The position numbers were made by a program, and so were the translations under genes. From positions 862,057-926,056 of the forward strand of contig JADJYT010000001.1 in the NCBI GenBank assembly GCA_016719635.1: a stretch of DNA of 64,000 nucleotides, in the 5' to 3' direction. The stretch comes from Sphingobacteriales bacterium. GTDB taxonomy: Bacteria > Bacteroidota > Bacteroidia > Chitinophagales > JADIYW01. Shown here piece after piece: positions 56,284 through 64,000 of the stretch. Within the stretch, counting starts at the first letter, position 1; the number at the start of each line of letters is the position of its first letter. The notes beneath the pieces were generated by a model. That model had not been told where the DNA came from, made no database searches, and saw only the letters and a list, made by a program, of their open reading frames with translations.

Positions 56284-57324
56284 ATGACGCCTATCCGTAG
56301 CTTAAAGACAATTTTAATTTTGACTGTTTTCTTTGCCCTGACTTCTTGCAATTTTGGTAATAAGAAAAGTGAACCTGTTTGGAGTGACTTGCCAAATGTT
56401 ACAAGTTTGGACAACTTAAAACAAACAGACTTTGTTATTACACTGGAAAATCCAATTTCAGAAAATAAAAACATTATTTATGCACCTGCATTTTTATATG
56501 CCTGGGACAAAATTAAAGAGGAACTTAAATCCCAAATACTATCTGACAGCACAAACTCTATTGATTTCAACCTTTTAAATAAATCTATATCGCATCAACG
56601 TTCACTGACCGACAATGCGTATTCTGCAACAGCAGCTATTATTGACGGTGCAATAATTGCAAAAGCATCATTTAATAAGACACTTCCATTTGAAACAAAA
56701 CTTCAGGCATTAGACGAACCAATAAATTTTGGCACTTCAAAGGTTGCTGCATTTGGAATGTATTATTATGATGAGGCCACAATAAAATTTACCCAGATCC
56801 TCTATTATAACAACGACAATAATTTTATTTTAAGACTTGTACCAAAAGACAATCAACAAGAAATTATATTAGTAAAAGGGCTTGACAAATATCAAACACT
56901 GAAAGATGCCATTAAACTCACTGATGAACTTGTAGCCCAAGGAATAAAGGAGCAGACAGACAGTAAGTTGTTATGGAAATATCAAATTGTACATGAAGAT
57001 ATATTTGCAATACCTGCAATTAAATTCAATATTGCGACAAACTATAAAAATATCGAGGGTCAAGAATTTTCAACCGGTGACAGTAAAAAACATACCGTTG
57101 AAGTAGCGTATCAACGCACAGGATTTATTTTTAATGAAAATGGAGCAGTCGTTGAAAGTGAAGCAGTCATAGTTACCGACTCTGCAAGTGCTGTACCAAT
57201 TATTACCCATCCAAAGAAAATGATTTTTGACAGGCCGTTTTTAATCATCCTGAAACGGGCAGACAAAGCAAACCCTTACTTTGTTATGAAAGTGGCAAAC
57301 ACAGAACTATTGACGAAGAAATAA
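56284..57324 (+). CDS. Lipoprotein with serpin-like C-terminal half
   Basis: 346 aa. Lipoprotein signal MTPIRSLKTILILTVFFALTSC with the lipidated Cys at residue 22. The C-terminal 100 residues follow the order of a serpin: IPAIKFNIATNYKNI (as lPkFkiey), HTVEVAYQRTGFIFNENGAVVESEAV (as the HkavievnEeGteAaA reactive-loop hinge, about 275-287), and FDRPFLIILKRADKANPYFV (as aDrPFlf.Ird...gilF). Length is close to a serpin core. The hinge lacks the small residues of inhibitors, so it is probably non-inhibitory. This is a pattern match by eye and could be wrong. Confidence 0.5.
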   Translation: MTPIRSLKTILILTVFFALTSCNFGNKKSEPVWSDLPNVTSLDNLKQTDFVITLENPISENKNIIYAPAFLYAWDKIKEELKSQILSDSTNSIDFNLLNKSISHQRSLTDNAYSATAAIIDGAIIAKASFNKTLPFETKLQALDEPINFGTSKVAAFGMYYYDEATIKFTQILYYNNDNNFILRLVPKDNQQEIILVKGLDKYQTLKDAIKLTDELVAQGIKEQTDSKLLWKYQIVHEDIFAIPAIKFNIATNYKNIEGQEFSTGDSKKHTVEVAYQRTGFIFNENGAVVESEAVIVTDSASAVPIITHPKKMIFDRPFLIILKRADKANPYFVMKVANTELLTKK

Positions 57325-57372
57325 CGGCTGCCAACATTGGTATTGCCAATAGCGGGGCTTGACATTAGCATC
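57322..57372. repeat. Imperfect palindromic element, attC-like in form
   Basis: Right after the stop codon, TAACGGCTGCCAAC, an inner hairpin ATTGG-TATTG-CCAAT (57336-57350), then AGCGGGGCTTGACATTAGC. The two flanks are partly complementary (TAA...GC...ATTGG against its mirror). I recall similar 3'-end elements behind lone genes in Bacteroidota, reminiscent of gene-cassette attC sites. Low certainty. Confidence 0.3.
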
Positions 57373-57462
57373 AATACTAAGGAAGTAATTCTATCCATCT
57401 GATTCAACAAACAGTGCAGCTACAAAAGTACTAATGTTTCCGAATGACAGCATAGTGTTATT

Positions 57463-58099
57463 TTATTTTTCTATTTCTTTTAAAAGTTGACTGAGAACAT
57501 CATCTTCCTTTAAAAATTTCCAGCAGTATTTATATCCATTTTTTGAAGTAATATCTAATCTGTAAAATGTTTTGGTTTTCTGTTGTAAAATCTGATTTGA
57601 AAACGGATTATTCAAATCTTCATTCTGATTACACCGGCAATTAGTGCTTACTTTTGTAAAAGTTCAGGGTTTATGGCTTTTGATTGAATGGTACCTGAAT
57701 TTTTACTAAACAGTAACTCACGATTTAGTACTTCTAACTCTATTATTTTATTATTATTGAATATTGTAAAATGTACAACTTCGTTTTCTGTATTTTTAAT
57801 GATATAAGGTTTATTTAAATCAGAGAAGTATTCTTTAAACAAAAGAATGTCATAATCATTAAGCCGTGTAAGCATTTCTTTAGAAGGTAAATTAAAAATC
57901 CCATTTGGCTGGGTTGAATCTTTATTGGCATCCAATTCATTTTCAATTACTTTATCAACACTATCTGCTTTTGAATTATACATTAGCATACAAGAATCAA
58001 AATTTACAGGAGCTGACGAAATTTTAAATTCTTTTTGTCTTTACAAGAAAAGGATAAGACAATTGCAAGCAGCACAAGTATATTTATTTTATGACACAT
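57463..58099 (-). pseudogene. Lipoprotein gene broken by two frameshifts
   Basis: Start ATG at 58099 gives a lipoprotein signal MCHKINILVLLAIVLSFSC, then KDKK. One base is missing in the A5 run near 58035. The frame then runs KISSAPVNFDSCMLMYNSKADSVDK... to INPELLQK at 57648. A second shift near 57650 leads to VSTNCRCNQNEDLNNPFSN, ending ...LLKEIEK at 57463. Repaired length is about 210 aa; no motif recognised. A last member of the minus-strand lipoprotein cluster. Confidence 0.55.
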
Positions 58100-58183
58100 G
58101 ATTTTAGGTTTAATGTGATTTTAATAATCTGCAGGTATAATAAAATAAACTTTAATTAAAACGAATAGTTTTTTAGTGGAATA

Positions 58184-58217
58184 TGAACAGTAAAGAGACA
58201 GTAAAAGCGTTTGTCAT
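58184..58217 (-). pseudogene. Remnant of a duplicated lipoprotein signal region
   Basis: The minus strand reads MTNAFTVSLLFIFH then a stop, nearly the same as KTNTFSVSLLFMAVF in the FISUMP lipoprotein at 58362-59042. About 30 bases are shared (58184-58217 against 59000-59030). It looks like the decayed 5' end of a second copy, downstream of the intact gene. The remaining sequence around it (58100-58361) is otherwise empty and AT-rich. Confidence 0.5.
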
Positions 58218-58361
58218 AAGTTTTATTTTTGAAAAATTTAATGGTTTCAAATGGAATTTATCTTTCAATTCAATGATTCAAGATTGCCGTCAAGGCATGC
58301 TTCAATGAACGCCAGCAGCTAAATATACCCCATAAATAAATCTAATTGAAAAATTAAAAAA

Positions 58362-59042
58362 CTAATTCCTGACACATCGCACACTAAAGCCACCCTCCTT
58401 ATAGTCGCTGAATTTACCTGCACCTGAATAATTGTATCTCAGATCGCGGTGCCACGCATTGTCTGTATCGTCCTCGTTAGAAGACCAAAAGAACCCGTAG
58501 CTCCCAATGTCTTTGAATTGTCCAATGTAGTTTCGGTAACCAGCAGGAAGACCTGTAAAACCGCTGTTGTTGGTAGCACCAGTATTCGGTACCTTCCATC
58601 CGGCAACAGATTTCATATTACCTCCAGCCACTGCCAAACCTCCTAAAAAGTCAGTTAAAACGGTCCATTCTGCATCGGATGGAATATGCCAGCCCGCTGG
58701 TGCTAATTTGCCGGAATTTACCGCATACCAGTTGTAGAGCTTACCATAAGTGGTATCATTTGATGCATCGTTCTCATAAATCGAATATGCGCCATTCGTT
58801 GCAGCCCCCCAGGCGGCATTGCTTAACCCGGTTGGAATGGAAGTGCCGTCATTGTATCTGCTGGTTTTCAGATTCTCCAGCATCCAGTACTGGTAGCCGA
58901 TTTTTACAACTCCATATACATTACCGTCAATGTCGGTAACGGTCATTTGATCATTTTCCTCTTTTTTACAAGCGCCTGCAAAACAAATGAATACTGCCAT
59001 GAACAGTAAAGAGACAGAAAAAGTGTTTGTTTTGTGTTTCAT
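58362..59042 (-). CDS. FISUMP-domain lipoprotein
   Basis: 226 aa. Signal MKHKTNTFSVSLLFMAVFICFAGAC with the lipidated Cys at residue 25, then a FISUMP (Fibrobacter succinogenes major paralogous) domain: DIDGNVYGVVKIGYQYWMLENLKT, GKLYNWYAVNSGKLAPAGWHIPSDAEW and a final GGFSVRCVRN. The domain occurs in secreted or surface proteins of Bacteroidota and Fibrobacteres; the role is unknown. Intact, unlike many neighbours. In line with the small-gene series on the minus strand. Confidence 0.9.
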   Translation of the reverse strand: MKHKTNTFSVSLLFMAVFICFAGACKKEENDQMTVTDIDGNVYGVVKIGYQYWMLENLKTSRYNDGTSIPTGLSNAAWGAATNGAYSIYENDASNDTTYGKLYNWYAVNSGKLAPAGWHIPSDAEWTVLTDFLGGLAVAGGNMKSVAGWKVPNTGATNNSGFTGLPAGYRNYIGQFKDIGSYGFFWSSNEDDTDNAWHRDLRYNYSGAGKFSDYKEGGFSVRCVRN

Positions 59043-59076
59043 ATCTGAAAATTAAAATGGTTCTAATCGATATAAA

Positions 59077-59586
59077 TTATTTGTTTTTAAACAAGAGTTT
59101 AGGTAAGAGAATAAACAGAAGGATGCAAACTAAAAATGAAAAAAATAAAACAATAGCCATAAATGCAAGTACTATATATACGCTCAAATTTATCATCCAT
59201 CCAAAGGAGCTGTATAAAACATCAGCAGCATTGGTGCCAACAGTTGCTGATGCGTTATCTTTAAATTCGTTGTAGTGAACGAGCATCTGATAAAGGTGAT
59301 AAAAGGTATAAATTTCATAGATCAGTAAAGCAGCAATGATGCACCAGTTGATGCGTATCATGTACTTGTAAGTGTACCATTTTTTTGAATGTTCTGTGGT
59401 TTGGTTCCTTCTGATAATGCTGTTGTATTTCCAGTTTCCAAAACCGGTTGGTGCGAAAAATAATAAATGCAGAAATTCATTCTTATCGGTAATGCCTCTT
59501 TCAATATATAAGTAATATACTGCTAATACAATGCCAATTATAAGTATAATGCCGTACAGGAATGCTATAAAAGGAATATTCTCCAT
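59077..59586 (-). CDS. Small membrane protein of unknown function
   Basis: 169 aa with about three TM helices: near 5-27 (FIAFLYGIILIIGIVLAVYYLY), 78-98 (INWCIIAALLIYEIYTFYHLY) and 135-167 at the C-terminus. A basic cytoplasmic loop (RRNQTTEHSKKWYTYKYM) separates the first two. No family recognised. Lies between the FISUMP lipoprotein and the bPH-like gene with short gaps (34 and 22 bases), probably in one transcript. Confidence 0.7.
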   Translation of the reverse strand: MENIPFIAFLYGIILIIGIVLAVYYLYIERGITDKNEFLHLLFFAPTGFGNWKYNSIIRRNQTTEHSKKWYTYKYMIRINWCIIAALLIYEIYTFYHLYQMLVHYNEFKDNASATVGTNAADVLYSSFGWMINLSVYIVLAFMAIVLFFSFLVCILLFILLPKLLFKNK

Positions 59587-59608
59587 AGCTTATTTTATTA
59601 ATTATTTT

Positions 59609-60145
59609 TTATTTGTTAGGATTGTACTGATTTGGATTATCCAGTGTTTTTTGAACCTCTTCCAGCTTCAACAGAATATCCGGAATTTTATTTTCTGACA
59701 TACCTAATGCCTGGATATCAAAATCGAACACCTCATTTTGTTTAGTAAAAATTGTAGTAAATCCTTCTTCCTTCATTACAAATCCATTGTTAGAGTAATG
59801 GATAACTGGCTTGAATAGATAATGTGTTATTTGATGAATTGGTATTTCTAATTCTAAATTTTTATCAATAAAAACACTTGAAAGTGCTTCGCCTAAAAAT
59901 GGAACAATATTTAACCAGCCAAACCTTTGTTTATAAAACAACAGACGACGATTGGTCAAAAATAAAATACCATCTAAATGCTTATATTCTTTATTTTTTC
60001 CTAAATAGGCAACAGCATCGTTGACATTAATTATTGTTTCATTATTTGCTTTATCAATAGCAATATTATCGCGAACTTTGCCGCCAATGTAAAATAACAG
60101 GATTATAATTAGTATTATAATTCCGACTAGAATGATGATTCCCAT
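59609..60145 (-). CDS. Membrane-anchored protein with PH/GRAM-like domain
   Basis: 178 aa. One N-terminal TM (IIILVGIIILIIILLFYIGG), then a soluble domain. The strand pattern KEYKHLDGILFLTNRRLLFYKQ is a strong bacterial PH/GRAM-like feature, as is the later IPIHQITHYLFKPV strand. Probably cytoplasmic-facing and lipid- or protein-binding. Function unknown. Spaced 24 bases from the lipoprotein gene upstream. Confidence 0.7.
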   Translation of the reverse strand: MGIIILVGIIILIIILLFYIGGKVRDNIAIDKANNETIINVNDAVAYLGKNKEYKHLDGILFLTNRRLLFYKQRFGWLNIVPFLGEALSSVFIDKNLELEIPIHQITHYLFKPVIHYSNNGFVMKEEGFTTIFTKQNEVFDFDIQALGMSENKIPDILLKLEEVQKTLDNPNQYNPNK

Positions 60146-60169
60146 AATTTTTGTTTTATTTAAATGAAA

Positions 60170-60742
60170 TTATTTTTCTCCGGCTTTTATTGGTGTGTCT
60201 GCAATTTTATGTAATGCGTATTCTTTAATAGTTATTTTTTCACCATTTTCAATGTTTACGAGCATCCATCCATAGAAATAACCACCGCCACTATTTTTTT
60301 TACGAAATGCGATATACTGATCTCCGATATCTGTAAATCCTGCTGTTACACCAACAGTTAAACTAATATATAAAACAAATGAACCACTTTTCCATTCTGA
60401 TAAAGAAGGTTGAATATTACTTCCTTTTTGTATTGTTCTTATTGATGTATATACAATACCTGGTTCCCAGTTCGTCAGAAGTTCATATTTACTATCATAC
60501 ACATCAACCTGAATGAGATGTTGATTTGGATTATCGTCAGGATGCACGATTACAAAAGTAAAATCTTGTAGTGCTTCACCATCTATAAACAAATCTTTTG
60601 CAGCATTACCTATAGGGTCTGTGGTTTCAATTGAAAAATCTAAAGTTACATCCTCAATATCAGGATTATTTACTTCTTCTTTCTTGCATGCTGCTATAGA
60701 ACATAAGAATAATAGCATTACATATAAATTTATCTTTTTCAT
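60170..60742 (-). CDS. Lipoprotein of the tandem family, intact copy
   Basis: 190 aa. Signal MKKINLYVMLLFLCSIAAC, then KKEEVNNPDIEDVTLDFSIE, the family's N-terminal motif. The middle is a beta-rich domain (DVYDSKYELLTNWEPG). The C-terminus has GFTDIGDQYIAFRKKNS and YGWMLVNIENGEKITIKEYA, ending AGEK, shared with the copies at 60762 and 61356. The C-terminal motif resembles generic extracellular YGW...v...I.eyA beta-sandwich modules. This is the only unbroken copy of four, and the best template to define the family. Unknown function. Confidence 0.8.
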   Translation of the reverse strand: MKKINLYVMLLFLCSIAACKKEEVNNPDIEDVTLDFSIETTDPIGNAAKDLFIDGEALQDFTFVIVHPDDNPNQHLIQVDVYDSKYELLTNWEPGIVYTSIRTIQKGSNIQPSLSEWKSGSFVLYISLTVGVTAGFTDIGDQYIAFRKKNSGGGYFYGWMLVNIENGEKITIKEYALHKIADTPIKAGEK

Positions 60743-60761
60743 AAATGTATATTTTAGTGTA

Positions 60762-61345
60762 TTATTTTTCTCCGGCTTTTATGGGTGTATCAGCAATTTT
60801 ATGTAATGCATATTCTTTAATAGTTATTTTCTCCCCATTTTCAATGTTTACGAGCATCCATCCATAGAAATATCCACCTGCACTATTTTTTTTGCGAAAT
60901 GCGATGTACTGATCTCCGATGTCTGTAAATCCATATTCGTCAATAGTCCCTCCATCTAAATCATATTCATACATGACCAGATGTTCGAAATTTGTAATCC
61001 ACCGGGTATTCGATTCCAGTATTTCTGTATCTTTCGTTATATTTTTTATGATATAGTTGCCATTTATTAAATTTGCCAACATTTCATATTGATCGTTTCT
61101 TATATACATACGAATAATTCGATAATCAGCATCATCAGTATCAAAATCAATTTCTATTGCAAGATCAATAATTCCATCATCATCATCATCGATATTTAAT
61201 TCAAAATAATCGCCTTCCGGATCTGTTGTTTCAGAGAAATGTCCAAAGTTACATCCTCAATATCAGGATTGTTTACTTCTTCTTTTTTGCAAGCTGCAAT
61301 AGAACATAAGAATAATAGCATTAGGTATAAATGAGATTTCTTCAT
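60762..61345 (-). pseudogene. Lipoprotein of the tandem family, one frameshift
   Basis: Start ATG at 61345: MKKSHLYLMLLFLCSIAAC, KKEEVNNPDIEDVTLDIS. A single missing base near 61240 breaks the frame; after repair it continues ETTDPEGDYFELNIDDDDDG, then IIDLAIEIDFDTDDADYRIIRM and the shared C-terminus (IGDQYIAFRKKN...AGEK). The DDDDDG stretch looks Ca2+-binding-like. About 194 aa repaired. Confidence 0.65.
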
Positions 61346-61355
61346 AGTATTTTTT

Positions 61356-61936
61356 TTAATTTTCACCGGCTTTTATGTGTGTGTCTGCAATTTTATGTAA
61401 TGCATATTCTTTGATGGTTACTTTTTCACCTCGTTCAATATTTACGAGCATCCAGCCATAGAAATAGCCACCACCACTATTTTTTTTGCGAAATGCGATG
61501 TACTGATCTCCGATGTCTGTGAATCCGAATTCCCGTACGACAGAACCATCATCACTATTGAGAATAAGGTAATGCAAGGGGAAAAGGTCCCAGATTGTAT
61601 CTGATGGTTGTATGTCAGTATCCTTTTCCATGTTTTTGATAACCTCATCACCAGAATCATAATAACCCAAAAATTCATATTTTGAATCATATGCATACAA
61701 ATCTATATAATACAATCCTGCATCTTCCTGATTATCAATACCAATACTAAAATCCACATCTCCTTCACCGATAATATTAACCTCTTTGAATTTTGTCAAG
61801 AGAGGTTCTGTATTTCCAAAAAAACATCCAAAACAGCATCCTCAATATCAGGATTGTTTATTGCTTCTTTTTTGCAGCCTGCAGTGGAAAACAACAACAA
61901 GAGTATTGCGTATAATTGTATTTTTTTTATAAACAT
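61356..61936 (-). pseudogene. Lipoprotein of the tandem family, one frameshift
   Basis: Start ATG at 61936: MFIKKIQLYAILLLLFSTAGC, KKEAINNPDIEDAVLDV. A missing T in the T7 run near 61828 breaks the frame; then EPLLTKFKEVNIIGEGDVDFS, YYIDLYAYDSKYEFLGYYDSG and the shared C-terminus (GFTDIGDQYIAFRKKN, YGWMLVNIERGEKVTIKEYA, ending AGEN). About 193 aa repaired. Spaced 10 bases from the copy downstream. Confidence 0.65.
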
Positions 61937-61945
61937 TTTTTGTAT

Positions 61946-62155
61946 TTATTTTTCTCCCGCCAACACGCTGAAAATATTAAAATCATCGGTGCCGTCATCG
62001 TCTAAATCTATTAGTTCGTTATTAGCATTACCGCTGCTGTCTATTGATATGCTGACGGTTCTGTCGTCTATGTCGGATTGTTTGTTACGGTCACTTTACT
62101 GCAGGCCATACTTCCTGCCAGTAAAAAGAATAACTGAAATTTTAACTGATTTCAT
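61946..62155 (-). pseudogene. Short fourth member of the tandem lipoprotein family, two frameshifts
   Basis: Start ATG at 62155: MKSVK, shift near 62138, then QLFFLLAGSMACSKVTVTNNP, shift near 62075, then DIDDRTVSISIDSSGNANNE, LIDLDDDGTDDFNIFSVLAG and EK. It keeps the NNPDI(E/D)D motif, an Asp-rich DLDDDGTDD loop and the AGEK end, but lacks the YGW module, so it is an internally deleted copy. About 70 aa repaired. Confidence 0.55.
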
Positions 62156-62182
62156 AAATTTGTTTTATTGTGATGAATAATA

Positions 62183-62458
62183 TTATTTAAATCGTGCAAC
62201 TGCTGTCTCTTTTAGGGGTACCTGTAATCTCTCTGCTATATATACTATGTTTGAAAACTGATCTGTATCATAAAAGACAAAAGCGCTGTTATCTGCAAGA
62301 AAATGAACTCAATAGAGATATACCTTTCACTTTCCATCTTTTCATATAATGAAGTATGATAGGTGATGCTGCGTAAGTTTTCCCAATTATATTTTTTATT
62401 GTTTTTAGTGTAACACCTTCTTTGTCATAAAGCTATTGATTTTTTTATTATTTATCAT
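62183..62458 (-). pseudogene. Small unknown gene with about three frameshifts
   Basis: Read on the minus strand: MINNKKINS, shift, YDKEGVTLKTIKNIIGKTYA and ASPIILHYMK, shift, KMESERYISIEFIFL, shift, ADNSAFVFYDTDQFSNIVYI, then AERLQVPLKETAVARFK and a stop at 62183. About 95 aa repaired, soluble, no family recognised. Coding character survives in each piece, so recent damage or sequence error is likely. Confidence 0.45.
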
Positions 62459-62497
62459 TAAAAGAGCAGGAAAAACGGAAACGCACCTAATACAACT

Positions 62498-62686
62498 TCA
62501 AAAACCATATAATACCCCATTTTCTTCGGCTTCCAGGCCACCCTTAAAAATGCCGATACCGAGCAATAAAAAAAATGAAAGCAAAATCAAACCCGCCAGC
62601 TTTCTTCCACTACTCATCTCATTCGTGTAGTAAAGGGCAATTGGCTGTTTAATTAGTTGCTGTGCTATTTGCAGGGTGTTGGACAT
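62498..62686 (-). CDS. Small single-pass membrane protein
   Basis: 62 aa. Starts MSNTLQIAQQLIKQPIALYY, then one TM helix (LAGLILLSFFLLLGIGIF) and a short acidic tail. No family recognised. Follows the Cys-rich gene by 20 bases. Confidence 0.5.
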   Translation of the reverse strand: MSNTLQIAQQLIKQPIALYYTNEMSSGRKLAGLILLSFFLLLGIGIFKGGLEAEENGVLYGF

Positions 62687-62706
62687 TGTTGCGTGTTATT
62701 TTAATT

Positions 62707-62920
62707 TCACCGTAAGGGTATTGTAATTTCTGAAAGATCTTTTAAAGTTGGTTCATCTTCCGGTGTAGCCATAATAAGATCCGTTCCGAATGGATTTTTT
62801 AATCCACAACCTTTACAGTTATCAGGTATTGGATCACAAGAACCGCAGCAAACTATCTTATTCTCTTGGTCTATACTGCAACAAACACCAGTTTGACCAC
62901 ATTCATTCAACCATTGTCAT
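62707..62920 (-). pseudogene. Cysteine-rich small protein, one frameshift near the start
   Basis: The ATG at 62918-62920 overlaps the stop of the lipoprotein upstream (ATGA). Five codons (MTMVE) later a shift restores the frame: ECGQTGVCCSIDQENKIVCC, GSCDPIPDNCKGCGLKNPFG. Eight or more Cys in pairs (CC..CCGSC...C..C) in the first 40 residues suggest a metal-binding or disulfide-rich knot. About 70 aa; no family recognised. Confidence 0.45.
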
Positions 62921-63321
62921 TTTTTCTTGGCTGCAATATTGGTTACATTAATATCAAGATACGGTTATTTCCGCCATTCATTTTCTTAGAGGCACTTTCA
63001 GGAATCGTATCAACGGCTGCTGTAACTTTTGTTAATTGCATAACTTTAGCTGATTCATTTACTGCATAATCTAAACGATAGAGTTTAGCGATGACACTTG
63101 AATTTGGTCCATCCGAAAAGTTAAACCATATTGAATTGTCAATATAGCCAGCCAACAATCCTTCATCGTTGACCGTAAATGGTAAAGTAGTTCCGTTAGG
63201 ATCTGTAATGAAGCTCGTAGAAAGTGCTGTCTGTATCTTTGTTTTTACAGGAAAAACTTAATAAAACGATTGCTGCAATTGCAATACTTTCTAATGATTT
63301 GATTTGATTTTTAAAGTTCAT
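62917..63321 (-). pseudogene. Lipoprotein gene broken by two frameshifts
   Basis: Start ATG at 63321: MNFKNQIKSLESIAIAAIVL then LSFSC, a lipoprotein signal, KNKDTDSTFY. A shift near 63225 leads to SFITDPNGTTLPFTVNDEGL, LAGYIDNSIWFNFSDGPNSS and KMNGGNNR; a second near 62965 leads to YLDINVTNIAAKKK and the stop at 62917. About 134 aa repaired. Unknown function; it overlaps the Cys-rich gene by 4 bases and is next to the YWKNG-repeat gene upstream. Confidence 0.5.
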
Positions 63322-63362
63322 GATAGTGATATTTTAAGTTAATAATTAATTCTGACCGGTTA

Positions 63363-64000
63363 TTATTTTTCTTTTATTGCTATATCATTTGCCTCAGACC
63401 AAAAAAATCATATATTCCATACGATAATCTATATTTTGATCTGTTCATCCAATAATATGCTTTTTGGTTAGCATTTGTTAGTATACTTCCTACAGAAAAA
63501 GCTGCATTACCATAAAAATAGCCATGCCATTAATATAATTATTATCTGTACTATTCGTTTTGTGCCTGAAACCTTAGATTATCCCGCCAATAGCATGCAT
63601 CGCTATTTGTTCTGCCAGCTGCAAAAACCACATTAGCAGAAAATGAAATATCCTGTACATCCGAACTGTTATCATTTTCCAAAATTGTTACTATATTATT
63701 TTTCCAGTAAGCTGCCCGTTGACCGCCAAAATTATTAAAGATATGTCCACCGATATATACAGGTGTTATCTTGTATGAAATAGCATTGGCTACGCACAGT
63801 TGAGAACAAGCCACCCGTTTTCCAATATACTGCATTGATGTCATTTCCGATTTTTCCATCCAACAACATAAATATCACCCAGTGCACTGATTGCAACAGC
63901 ATTTGCAACAGCATCTGTGCTGTTGCCAGAACTCTTCGTACCATTGCGCCAAAGTTTGGCGGTGTAGATCAGATCTGATACCCGTGCAACATAACCGCTT
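63363..64000 (-). pseudogene. YWKNG-repeat protein, frameshifted, cut by right edge
   Basis: The 5' end lies beyond 64000. Pieces in order on the minus strand: TAKLWRNGTKSSGNSTDAVA, GDIYVVGWKN, then DINAVYWKTGG, then YIGGHIFNNFGGQRAAYWKN, VQDISFSANVVFAAGRTNSD and ACYWRDN, ending AFSVGSILTNANQKAYYWMN and WSEANDIAIKEK. At least four single-base shifts are needed. The repeat wording (VYIGG...AxYWKN) is that of the lipoprotein at 41888-42937. Probably a surface propeller-type protein. Confidence 0.5.

Overview
The window reads as chromosomal DNA of a Bacteroidota bacterium, most like the Chitinophagales/Sphingobacteriales/Saprospirales side of the phylum. Support: promoters of the phylum's TAnnTTTG (-7) type recur upstream of genes, strong Shine-Dalgarno sequences are lacking, lipoprotein signal peptides are common, and several gene families are typical of the phylum (IPExxxVDY protein next to pyk, acpP-fabF-rnc operon, DUF2723 and YfhO membrane proteins, a long PurF, a FISUMP lipoprotein, a Wzi/RemB-like barrel). 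No phage, transposase, CRISPR or rRNA was seen. One tRNA (Gln, TTG) is present.

Layout. 1-6.6 kb: end of a P-type ATPase, purS, a lipoprotein, acetyl-CoA synthetase, and an acyltransferase-like gene with a homopolymer frameshift. 6.6-21.5 kb: a minus-strand surface-glycan locus with two GT11 fucosyltransferase-like genes, two GT2, one GT9, an SDR of the GDP-mannose-dehydratase type, two FkbM methyltransferases, a TylF/C-methyltransferase-like enzyme, a flippase and two large polytopic proteins. It is probably one long transcript starting near 21.56 kb. 21.5-26.2 kb, plus strand: a neutral-ceramidase homologue with no signal peptide, the two subunits of a 3-oxoacid CoA-transferase and a sterol-desaturase/fatty-acid-hydroxylase family protein. 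26.3-32.1 kb: an unknown protein, DprA, an outer-membrane barrel, a DUF4442 thioesterase-like protein, a DUF2147 protein and TadA. 32.2-35 kb: TolC-type outer membrane factor plus periplasmic adaptor, with no pump in the window. 35-41.8 kb: rnc, fabF, acpP (minus); IPExxxVDY protein and pyk (plus); a 4-hydroxybutyryl-CoA dehydratase homologue; a fatty acid desaturase. 41.9-56 kb: a YWKNG-repeat lipoprotein, rlmB, mscL, a DUF2723 giant, tRNA-Gln, a methyltransferase, a 2OG-Fe(II) oxygenase, panB, purF, a DEAD-box helicase with an attenuator-like leader, and malic enzyme.

56-64 kb is different: AT-rich, with small secreted lipoproteins and membrane proteins on the minus strand, including four tandem paralogues of one lipoprotein family, a possible serpin-like lipoprotein, a Cys-rich small protein and a second YWKNG-repeat protein. 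From 57.4 to 58.1 kb and again from 61.2 kb to the end, nearly every gene is broken by single-base indels while the protein sequence on either side is preserved. I reconstructed these genes by hand across frames. The cause may be local sequence error or very recent decay.

The best candidates for new biology are the tandem lipoprotein family with its neighbours (57.5-64 kb), the attenuator-like leader of the RNA helicase (53.26-53.41 kb), the serpin-like lipoprotein (56.3 kb), the signal-less ceramidase locus (21.5-26 kb) and the fucose/FkbM glycan locus.
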